Below, piece by piece: positions 1-6,675 of a DNA stretch of 8,870 nucleotides (position 1 is the first letter of the stretch; each line of letters starts with the position of its first letter). A program made the translations under genes and the position numbers. Origin of the DNA: Bacteroidales bacterium. Lineage in GTDB: Bacteria; Bacteroidota; Bacteroidia; Bacteroidales; UBA10428. Location of the stretch: NCBI GenBank assembly GCA_016926235.1, contig JAFGOZ010000461.1:1-8870 (forward strand), given 5' to 3'. The notes beneath the pieces were generated by a model. The model was not told where the DNA came from. It did not search any database and worked only from the letters and a program-made list of their open reading frames with translations.

Positions 1-1086
1 AAACGTTCCCTTAAATCTGAATATCCATATAATTTCAGTACCCCTCAGACACCTAAAAGTGAAGAATGTACCGCTTTGAAACATCATCATAATGATGACC
101 CTGAAAAGGCAAAGATGCATTTTGAAAATCTTTTGAAATCAATTTTTACAGTTATCGAGAAACAAACAGATGGAATTGTATCCATAATGTTTGCACATCA
201 AAGTACAGAGGCTTGGTCAACTTTATGTAATTCAATTTTAGGTGCTTCATTAAGTATTACAGGTAGTTGGACTTTGGATAGTGAAAGACCAATCGGGTTA
301 AAATCAAATAAATCATTTTTAGCCTCTTCCGTTACAGTGTCATGCAAGCCTTCAAAGAAGACAGGTGTAGGTAACTACAAAGATGTTAAAAGCAAAATAG
401 AACAAACTGTATACCAAGAAGTAGGACTGTTGTATGGTTTAGGATTTCGAGGTGCAGACCTATTGACAGCATGTTTTGGACAGGCAGTGAATGTCTTTGG
501 GCAATATGAAAAGGTAGAAAAAGCAGATGGTAATGAAGTGACTGTTCCAGAATTATTGGAAATGGTAAAAGAAAGTGCATTTAATGCTCTTTTAAAAGGA
601 TTTGATGGGGACGATTTTACTAAGTTTTACATTGGATGGTTACAATTATATGGATTTGCTGAAAGCGATTTTGATGACGCTGCAAAATTTTCACGAGTTG
701 GATTGTCAATAAATGTTTCTGATTTATTCACCCATAATATCTTTATAAAGCGGGGTAATAAGCAGGAACTGGCGGGTTATAAAGATAGATTGACTGCAAA
801 TCGTAAAATTGGAGATACAAGTCAAAGTTTTATAATTGATAATGTGCATAAATCGATGGCTTTGTATGAGGGAACAAACAGGAATGCATTGTTAGAATAT
901 ATAGCAAAGATTGGCGCATCTCCTGAAAATTCTTTCTGGCGTGTAATAACATCCTTATGTGAAGTTTTACCTCAAGGTAGCGATGATTATAAACAGGCAA
1001 CTGGACTGTTATTAAATAAAGACAGCCTGATTCGTGAAAGCAAAAACATTCAACAATCAACTGGAGAACAAGGACAACTGTTTTAA
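1..1086 (+). CDS. DUF1156-family adenine-specific DNA methyltransferase, C-terminal part (5' end outside window)
   Basis: The frame is open from base 1 to the TAA at 1084-1086 (361 residues), so the gene starts upstream. A TTG at 76 is in frame but is not a credible start, because residues just before it read smoothly into the protein. The region with TEAWSTLCNSIL, then ITGSWTLDSER, then FLASSVTVSCKP (about residues 74-118 of the visible part) is the signature I associate with DUF1156 DNA methylases, where it follows the catalytic core. The tail with FWRVITSLCEVLPQGSDDYK also fits that family's end. The SAM-binding and catalytic (D/N)PP(Y/F) motifs should lie upstream and cannot be seen, so catalytic competence is untested. 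The family is predicted to methylate adenine N6 in DNA, here probably marking host DNA as self. The DUF499 ATPase gene begins 12 bases after the stop, a pairing recurrent in defence islands. The family call is confident; target sequence and function are inferred. Confidence 0.85.
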   Translation, partial: KRSLKSEYPYNFSTPQTPKSEECTALKHHHNDDPEKAKMHFENLLKSIFTVIEKQTDGIVSIMFAHQSTEAWSTLCNSILGASLSITGSWTLDSERPIGLKSNKSFLASSVTVSCKPSKKTGVGNYKDVKSKIEQTVYQEVGLLYGLGFRGADLLTACFGQAVNVFGQYEKVEKADGNEVTVPELLEMVKESAFNALLKGFDGDDFTKFYIGWLQLYGFAESDFDDAAKFSRVGLSINVSDLFTHNIFIKRGNKQELAGYKDRLTANRKIGDTSQSFIIDNVHKSMALYEGTNRNALLEYIAKIGASPENSFWRVITSLCEVLPQGSDDYKQATGLLLNKDSLIRESKNIQQSTGEQGQLF

Positions 1087-1098
1087 TATTATACTGAA

Positions 1099-4000
1099 AT
1101 GACAAAAGATTCTCTTTTTAAGGCACTTGGTTTGTTTATTGAAGCATTCAGACCATACATAGTTCTTAAACTAACTGAAAATGCTGGTGACAAGTGGGAT
1201 AAATGGTTCTATGAAGCACTAAGTGATGCACAAAAAGCCAACTGGGACTTGGGTATAAAAAATGGTACACCACCTGTTAATTTAATTGATTTTCACCACT
1301 TGAAATCTTTTGCAATTAAATATAAAGACTTACTGAAGTCTGATTTTGGCAGGGATGCCAGCAAACTTCCAACATGGCTACAGGAGATTGCCGATGTCAG
1401 GAATAAGTGCAACCATTTTCAGGAAGTAGAGGAGCGTGATATTCGCAGGGCATTTGACAATATGATTGATATTGCCAATATTTTAAAACTGAAAGAACTA
1501 AAGGTAGAAATCGAGAGACTTCAAAGGGGTGAATCAGTTGAACCAAAGGTCAAGGAGATGAAAACTTCTTATGGCTTAGTTCCATGGTTTAAAAATGTAA
1601 CGCCTCATCTTGATATCCGACAAGGGAATTTGGATGAATCTGTTTTTGCCGCTAATCTTGCCGAAGTTGCTCTTGGTCACGGAAGAGAGGTTTATCAGAA
1701 TCCAAGTGTGTTTTTCTCCAAAACATATTTTACAGAAGGTCTAAAAAACGTTGCGAAGCGAGTTATAAAAGGATTAAATGGTGAAGAAGATGCTGAAAAC
1801 AGGGTTATTTCGTTGCAAACAGGGTTTGGCGGTGGGAAGACGCATACATTAATTTCGCTCTATCATATCGCAAAATCAGGTAAAAAACTCGGCAATTTAT
1901 TACACACACAAAGTTTGCTGGATTATATTGGCAAACCTGATTTCGACAATGCTTCAATTGCAATCTTCACAAACAGAACTAATGACCCCACACAAGGAAG
2001 GAAAACTGAAGATGGATTAACCATTCGAACACTTTGGGGAGAATTGGCATATCAATTAGCGGGCAAAACGGGTTATGAAGTTATACGTCCTAATGACGAA
2101 AACAGAACTGCACCAAAAGGTCTTTTCAAAGAAGTTCTGAAAAATACAAGTAATGCACTAATACTTATAGATGAACTTGCTGATTATTGTGTTGCAGCAT
2201 CAGGAGTGCAGGTTGGTGGGTCAACATTATCAGACCAAACAATTTCATTTATTCAGGAATTATCAGAAACTGTTGCAAGCATGAATAATTGTGTGCTTGT
2301 AGCAACACTCCCTGCTTCAGTCGAAGAGGTTGCAAATTCTGAAAAAGCAGCACAAATTCTTAATAGTCTTTCAAACCGTCTTGGTAGAGTGGGTGCTGAC
2401 ACCAAACCAGTGGCAGATGAAGAGATTTTTGAAGTTATCAGGTACAGATTATTCGAAAATATAGGGTCTAATGATATAATAAACAATACAGTTAACAAAT
2501 ACTGTGAACTTTATTCTGAATTAAAAACTGAAGTTCCTGATTATGCTTCACGGTCAGAATACAAAGAGAGGATTAAGAAATCATATCCATTTCATCCTGA
2601 ATTGATAGATATTTTTCGTATAAAATGGGCAAGCAATCATAATTTCCAGCGCACAAGAGGAGTATTGAGGCTTTTGGCATCAATTGTCACTGACCTTTGG
2701 AGACGGCAGGAATCTTTAACTGGCACAAACGCACTTATTCATATCTCTGATATTAATTTTTCAAATCTGGATGCGTTATCAGGGCAACTGAAGAAACTTT
2801 ATGGAAACGGCTATGATGCTGTGCTTACGGCTGATGTTTCAGGTAAAAGTTCAAATGCATTTCGAATAGACAAATCGAAAAAAGAATTAGGTGATTATAA
2901 TCTTGCGGAAGGATTGGCATCAGCAATTCTTCTGGGAAGTTTTGGTAGTACGGGTTCAAACAAAGGGACAAGCGTCCCAGAACTTAAATTAGCCACTATA
3001 AAACCTAATTCATTTAACCACAACAATATTCATACTGCTTTAGACCTTTTGGAAGAGAGTGCTCATTATCTCTATTATAGCACTACTGGGCATAAACGAT
3101 ACTGGTTTCACACAAAACCTAATATCAATATCCTGATAAATCAAGGTAAAGGAGATATTAAAGATGTTGATATTGAAGCCGATATTATCAGAAGACTCCA
3201 TGAGAAATCGAGAAGTATTCAACTCTTCAATGTTATTGTAAATCCATCGGAAGATATCCCAGAACAGCAGAAGCCAACATTGGTTATTTTAAGTCCCAAG
3301 TATTTGGCTAATCCTGACCATTTAAATGGTAATACAAAACCTATTATTGAGAAAATTGCAACCAAGAAAGGGAATAGTGAAAGGATATATAGGAATACCA
3401 TGCTATTCCTTGTTTGCTCTGAAGTAACATTCGGAAAACTTCAATCCGATATACGTGATTACCTTGCCTGTTCCAAGATTAGTACCGAATATGCAAATCA
3501 ATTAGAAAGAGACCAGAAAGATGATATTAAGCGAAGAATTGAAGAATCATCAAAGGATAGTGAAAAGTCGCTGGCGGCTGCATATTCAATCATTGTTAAG
3601 TATTCTGTTAAAAATGGCTTCGAAAAACTGCTTTTAAGGCAGTTTAAAGAGAGTTTTGACAGTCAGGTTAACAACTATGTCATTTCTGCATTAAAGGATG
3701 AAGAATGGCTGTTAGGCTCAGTCGGATTAAATATTCTTCGGAATAGCAATTTACTTCCAACTGTTGAGAATCCCATTAAAACCAAAGATGTCTATGAAGC
3801 ATTTATAAGGTTTGATGACAAACCAATGATTACTGGAGTTGGTGCTATTCAAGACAGCCTTTTAAGATATTGCACGAATGGTGATTTCTGCATTGCTTCA
3901 GGAGATGGGAAGGAATTCACAAAAATCTTCTATCAAGCGGCAGTGCCTTATTTTGAAGTAACTAATAATTCATATTATTTACTGGATAAAAGTCTGAAGC

Positions 4001-4329
4001 CAAAACCACCTGAACAAGAAATTGTCGAAGAAGGAAAAGAGAAAGAGAAGGAGAAAGAGAAACCACCAGTACCACCAGAAAAAGAAGAACCTCAAATCAA
4101 GAAATTTAAGGCTATAACAGTATCGGGCAAAATTCCAGTAGAAAAGTACCATGAATTATTTACATGTTTTATAACCCCATTCGCTATGTCTGGCAACAAG
4201 TTGGATATTGAAGTAAAATTTAAAATTAAATCAACTGAAAGCAGCCCATTAGATGAAACTAAGCAACAATACAAGAGCGCAAAAGAGGCTGCAAAGCAGT
4301 TGGGATTAGAATTTGAGGAAGAATCTTAA
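1099..4329 (+). CDS. HEPN (Swt1-like)-DUF499 P-loop ATPase, defence-associated
   Basis: This 1076-residue protein begins with a helical domain (about 1-130) containing R101-N-x3-H106, the Rx4H signature of HEPN domains, of the Swt1-like type often found ahead of DUF499. The ATPase region follows. TPHLDIRQGNLDESVFAANL (169-188) is the family's typical lead-in. Walker A is GFGGGKTH (242-249), Walker B is ALILIDEL (353-360, D358/E359), and VLVATLPAS (399-407) is a sensor-1-like strand. RTRGVLRLLA (518-527) may act as a sensor-2 or arginine element. The C-terminal third includes a Lys/Glu-Pro linker (about 968-1000) and a small terminal domain. DUF499 proteins are large AAA-like ATPases encoded beside DUF1156 methylases in defence loci. 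A motor or sensor role is inferred. HEPN domains are often RNases, but activity here is unproven. The ATG at 1099 has no Shine-Dalgarno; it is the first ATG after the upstream stop and the HEPN homology begins at once, so the start is likely right. Confidence 0.88.
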   Translation: MTKDSLFKALGLFIEAFRPYIVLKLTENAGDKWDKWFYEALSDAQKANWDLGIKNGTPPVNLIDFHHLKSFAIKYKDLLKSDFGRDASKLPTWLQEIADVRNKCNHFQEVEERDIRRAFDNMIDIANILKLKELKVEIERLQRGESVEPKVKEMKTSYGLVPWFKNVTPHLDIRQGNLDESVFAANLAEVALGHGREVYQNPSVFFSKTYFTEGLKNVAKRVIKGLNGEEDAENRVISLQTGFGGGKTHTLISLYHIAKSGKKLGNLLHTQSLLDYIGKPDFDNASIAIFTNRTNDPTQGRKTEDGLTIRTLWGELAYQLAGKTGYEVIRPNDENRTAPKGLFKEVLKNTSNALILIDELADYCVAASGVQVGGSTLSDQTISFIQELSETVASMNNCVLVATLPASVEEVANSEKAAQILNSLSNRLGRVGADTKPVADEEIFEVIRYRLFENIGSNDIINNTVNKYCELYSELKTEVPDYASRSEYKERIKKSYPFHPELIDIFRIKWASNHNFQRTRGVLRLLASIVTDLWRRQESLTGTNALIHISDINFSNLDALSGQLKKLYGNGYDAVLTADVSGKSSNAFRIDKSKKELGDYNLAEGLASAILLGSFGSTGSNKGTSVPELKLATIKPNSFNHNNIHTALDLLEESAHYLYYSTTGHKRYWFHTKPNINILINQGKGDIKDVDIEADIIRRLHEKSRSIQLFNVIVNPSEDIPEQQKPTLVILSPKYLANPDHLNGNTKPIIEKIATKKGNSERIYRNTMLFLVCSEVTFGKLQSDIRDYLACSKISTEYANQLERDQKDDIKRRIEESSKDSEKSLAAAYSIIVKYSVKNGFEKLLLRQFKESFDSQVNNYVISALKDEEWLLGSVGLNILRNSNLLPTVENPIKTKDVYEAFIRFDDKPMITGVGAIQDSLLRYCTNGDFCIASGDGKEFTKIFYQAAVPYFEVTNNSYYLLDKSLKPKPPEQEIVEEGKEKEKEKEKPPVPPEKEEPQIKKFKAITVSGKIPVEKYHELFTCFITPFAMSGNKLDIEVKFKIKSTESSPLDETKQQYKSAKEAAKQLGLEFEEES
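4039..4062 (+). repeat. GAG-AAR hexanucleotide repeat coding a Glu-Lys linker
   Basis: Four tandem GAGAAR units (one AAG, three AAA) encode EKEKEKEK at residues 981-988 of the DUF499 ATPase. The preceding GGAAAA is a degenerate extra unit. A Pro/Glu-rich stretch (PPVPPEKEEP) follows. The unit is six bases, so slippage would lengthen or shorten the linker without breaking frame. It probably separates the ATPase body from the small C-terminal domain. Confidence 0.7.
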
Positions 4330-4362
4330 AGGAATTAAAGTGTTAAAAATAACCCATTATAG

Positions 4363-5814
4363 ATGACAATTATCCATCCGATAGGCGATTTTCTTTCTGA
4401 ACTTTTCCCAGAACTGAAGGGGAAAATGGATGATGAAAAACTAATTGAAAAAGTTCTTACAGAATACTATACAATTGGAAGTATCACCCCAGAAGTCAAG
4501 GTGGATGGTAAAATGGTTGAAGTCCATTTTACATCAGAAGACGCAATTTCCCAACAATTTGATTTTAATAAGGCGAACAATTTATGCCAACAAGGTAAGT
4601 TCAAAGAAGCAATTCCAATATTAAAATCATTAATTGGTAAAAACCCGACCAATTCTGAATACTACAGAACATTGGGGCAGGCATATTCAATGGTTGGTGA
4701 CGATGAAGAGGGGATTAATTATTTAATCGATGCCTTAAAATGGAATCCCAAGAACAATTACGCTTTAATAATGATTGGTAACATCTTTGCCAGAAATAAA
4801 AATGACATTGAAACGGCAAGGAAATATTACCAACAGGTCATTGAAAACAACCCTGATGATAATATTGCAATCAACAATCTTGGAACAAATTTAATCCAAG
4901 CAGGTAAGGTTGATGAAGGCTTACAATATCTAACGAAAGCCTACTCGATTAATGCTGACTATCCCAATACCTTATACGGGATTGCACTGGTAAACCAAAT
5001 GAAAGGGAACAATGATACTGCTTTCGAATTTGCCCTCAAGTGTATCAAAAAATGTGGAGAAGGAGAAAAGGGATTGGGCAGAAATGCGCAGAAATTAATT
5101 TTGGATGCTGCTCAGGCTTTGGTTAAAACTGATATTGGTAAGAAACAATTTGATGATTATCGTAAACAATTACAAAAGAAATCAGGCAAAGAAATTAAGG
5201 TTGAAACTGATAACACCCTTGATACTGCAGCAAAATTTGAGTTTGCTGAAAAATATGACAGAGATTACCATTTGATTAAGTATAATCCCAAGCATCCAGC
5301 AACTTACCATCTTGTTATGCATGAACTTGTGCATTTGGATTTTGCTACTGATGCAAGAAACGATAGTCGCAATAAGTTGTTCATCTCGAATTTCAAGACA
5401 AAATCGATGTTTTTAAATGACCTTCGGCAACACCGTCAGGTACTAATTAAAAAAGGGTTGTCAGAATCCTCAATCAATGAATATTTTGATTTGCTATTTG
5501 ATGGTATTAACAGGCAAATTTTTAATGCCCCAATTGACTTATTTATCGAAGATAAATTATTTGAACAATATAAAGACCTTCGTCCATATCAACTAATTTC
5601 CCTGTATTCGTTACTTTCTGATGGGATTAAGGCGACAACAGAAAAAACAATAATTAGTTTATCACCTATATCAATTCTACAAGCCAGCAAAATATTAAAT
5701 CTCGTTGGTGCTTATCAGTTTAGAGACCTATATGGTATTGATTTAACGACCAATTTTAAAGCAAATAATTTGGAAGATAAGACTGCCAAAGAAATGTATG
5801 CAGAATTCTACTAA
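4363..5814 (+). CDS. TPR protein with HExxH zinc-metallopeptidase motif (N-terminal part of an interrupted gene)
   Basis: The 483-residue frame has three parts. An N-terminal region (1-65) matches nothing I recognise. About five tetratricopeptide repeats span roughly 67-230, with spaced helix pairs such as EYYRTLGQAYSMVGDDEEGI and INNLGTNLIQAGKVDEGLQY. A putative zinc-peptidase region contains HELVH (H320-E321-x-x-H324) inside YHLVMHELVHLDFATDAR. H320 and H324 would bind zinc and E321 would activate water; E396 in IDLFIEDKLF is a candidate third ligand. There is no signal peptide or membrane segment, so it is presumably cytoplasmic. TPRs usually bind protein partners, so a regulated protease or sensor is plausible, but the substrate is unknown. 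The frame ends at TAA 5812-5814, yet sense coding continues in the same frame to 6342, so this product is probably truncated relative to its ancestor. The ATG at 4363 follows a 33-base gap containing several stops and has no Shine-Dalgarno. Confidence 0.8.
   Translation: MTIIHPIGDFLSELFPELKGKMDDEKLIEKVLTEYYTIGSITPEVKVDGKMVEVHFTSEDAISQQFDFNKANNLCQQGKFKEAIPILKSLIGKNPTNSEYYRTLGQAYSMVGDDEEGINYLIDALKWNPKNNYALIMIGNIFARNKNDIETARKYYQQVIENNPDDNIAINNLGTNLIQAGKVDEGLQYLTKAYSINADYPNTLYGIALVNQMKGNNDTAFEFALKCIKKCGEGEKGLGRNAQKLILDAAQALVKTDIGKKQFDDYRKQLQKKSGKEIKVETDNTLDTAAKFEFAEKYDRDYHLIKYNPKHPATYHLVMHELVHLDFATDARNDSRNKLFISNFKTKSMFLNDLRQHRQVLIKKGLSESSINEYFDLLFDGINRQIFNAPIDLFIEDKLFEQYKDLRPYQLISLYSLLSDGIKATTEKTIISLSPISILQASKILNLVGAYQFRDLYGIDLTTNFKANNLEDKTAKEMYAEFY
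5812..5814 (+). other. In-frame TAA interrupting the TPR-metallopeptidase gene
   Basis: The codons around this stop read EFY-stop-YRDDKESGEEYELIE in a single frame, and no stop occurs again until 6343-6345. One base change from AAA, CAA, GAA, TAT, TAC, TCA or TTA would create it. The base after TAA is T, a context that normally favours termination, so programmed readthrough is not suggested. It may be a real nonsense mutation or a sequencing or assembly error. Confidence 0.85.
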
Positions 5815-6345
5815 TACCGTGATGACAAAGAATCAGGTGAAGAATATGAACTTATAGAAAATTGGGCAAAAGACCTGAAACTTGATAAGTATTTTGAACT
5901 TGTCGATGAAGAAATATATGGAAAAGACAAATCTCTGGATGACATATTAGAGAAAATAGAAAGAGACCCGTTTGATTTGGAATCTCCAGACCCAATTAAA
6001 GAAAAGGAGATGGAAGAGTTCCAGAGGTCACAAAAAGAAATGGGGACAAATATGGCGGTGGCTATGTATATGGTAGATGCTCTTCAATATTTTCAGAACA
6101 TACCCAAGCAAAGAATCAAAGAAATTGCATACGAAATTGCGTTGCAGGGGACTCAAGGATATCGACCAGAAAATAAAAATTATAGAGTTGGATTAATTCC
6201 TGATAAGAAATTCTCTGGTTATCAGATTCTTGCTTATTATTATGTGAGTTGGTCGTTGGCAATGCCTGAAATGCTCCCGCAACTTCAACTCCCGTATGAT
6301 AATGAATATAAATTAGCATTAACTCTCTTCAAACCTAACCAATAA
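5815..6345 (+). pseudogene. C-terminal part of the interrupted TPR-metallopeptidase gene
   Basis: These 176 sense codons continue the frame of the TPR-metallopeptidase directly after its TAA and end at TAA 6343-6345. The first part is acidic and charged (YELIENWAKDLKLDKYFELV, then LDDILEKIERDPFDLESPDP). The second part looks like a folded helical domain: MAVAMYMVDALQYFQ, then IKEIAYEIALQGTQGY, then FSGYQILAYYYVSWSLAMPE and LPYDNEYKLA. The first in-frame starts are TTG 5977 (122 residues) and ATG 6010 (111 residues). Neither has a usable ribosome site: the AAGGAG before 6010 abuts the ATG with no spacing. A separate small gene is therefore less likely than a broken longer one. The codon pattern remains protein-like, so the break is either recent or an artefact. 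The last codon adjoins the MazG start, so translation of this segment would feed that gene. I do not know a function for this domain beyond being the end of the peptidase. Confidence 0.75.
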
Positions 6346-6348
6346 ATG
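6343..6348 (+). promoter_or_regulatory. TAAATG stop-start junction (translational coupling)
   Basis: The TAA ending the interrupted peptidase frame is followed with no spacer by the ATG of the MazG-like gene. No Shine-Dalgarno precedes it, so initiation probably relies on ribosomes terminating at this TAA. Premature termination at 5812 could therefore lower expression of the MazG-like gene; that effect is inferred. Confidence 0.6.
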
Positions 6349-6675
6349 AGTGAAACACAACAAATTATTGATGCCCTAATTAAATTTCGTAATGAAAGGG
6401 ACTGGGCGCAATTTCACAATCCAAAGGATTTGGCGATAGCGATTAATGTTGAAGCAGGGGAACTACTGGAATTGTTTCTATGGAAAAACTCAGAAGAGGC
6501 TGATAAAGAAAAAATAAAAGAAGAGTTGGCGGATATTTTTGCATTTGGCTTTTTGCTTGCAGATAAATATGGATTTGATATTAGGCAGATAGTCCTTGAT
6601 AAAATAAAGATTAATTCCCAAAAATATCCAGTACATAAAGCAAAAGGTACAGCAAAGAAGTATAATGAGTTATGA
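6346..6675 (+). CDS. MazG-like nucleotide pyrophosphohydrolase
   Basis: This 109-residue protein has the complete all-alpha MazG-like fold signature. RNERDWAQFHNPKDLA comes first, followed by the metal-binding E36-x-x-E39 in INVEAGELLE, then E60-x-x-D63 in EELADIFAF, and a closing N90-x-x-KYP (93-95). These acidic residues bind the Mg ions that support hydrolysis of a nucleoside triphosphate to the monophosphate and pyrophosphate. The length is usual for stand-alone members, which act as oligomers in the cytoplasm. Members of this superfamily handle dNTPs, dCTP, non-canonical nucleotides or, in some cases, ppGpp, and the substrate cannot be read from sequence. The gene starts directly on the preceding stop and overlaps the helicase gene by ATGA, so all three are probably translated together. 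In this context, depletion or cleansing of nucleotides during infection is a reasonable inference, but housekeeping sanitation is an alternative. Confidence 0.9.
   Translation: MSETQQIIDALIKFRNERDWAQFHNPKDLAIAINVEAGELLELFLWKNSEEADKEKIKEELADIFAFGFLLADKYGFDIRQIVLDKIKINSQKYPVHKAKGTAKKYNEL
6672..6675 (+). promoter_or_regulatory. ATGA overlap (translational coupling)
   Basis: The ATG of the nuclease-helicase overlaps the TGA of the MazG-like gene in the classic four-base ATGA arrangement. Only a weak purine run (AAAGAAG) lies upstream, so coupled re-initiation is the likely way the helicase start is used. The overlap implies stoichiometric co-expression of the two proteins. Confidence 0.7.

Noticed and set aside
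76..78. TTG as the start of the first gene
   Set aside because: The frame is open to base 1 and the residues before the TTG read as ordinary protein, so the gene begins upstream of the window.
386..1105. Reverse-strand open frames at 386-580 and 830-1105
   Set aside because: They lie antisense to the methyltransferase, have no recognisable domains and look like shadow frames in AT-rich coding DNA.
4342..4353. Small dyad GTTA-AAAA-TAAC in the gap before the TPR gene
   Set aside because: The stem is only four base pairs in AT-rich sequence with no following T-run, so it is not a credible terminator or operator.
2253..4652. Reverse-strand open frames antisense to the DUF499 ATPase and the TPR gene
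   Set aside because: They are short (60-81 residues), overlap strongly supported genes and show no family features.
5812..5814. Recoding or alternative genetic code at the internal TAA
   Set aside because: TAA is not a selenocysteine or pyrrolysine codon, the other genes here use TAA as a true stop, and the following T favours termination.
5819..5824. GTG/ATG just after the TAA as a re-initiation site
   Set aside because: Both are in another frame, which hits a TAG within about a dozen codons, so they cannot restore the downstream segment.
6116..6319. Reverse-strand 67-residue open frame
   Set aside because: It is antisense to the coherent C-terminal domain of the interrupted peptidase and has no recognisable content.
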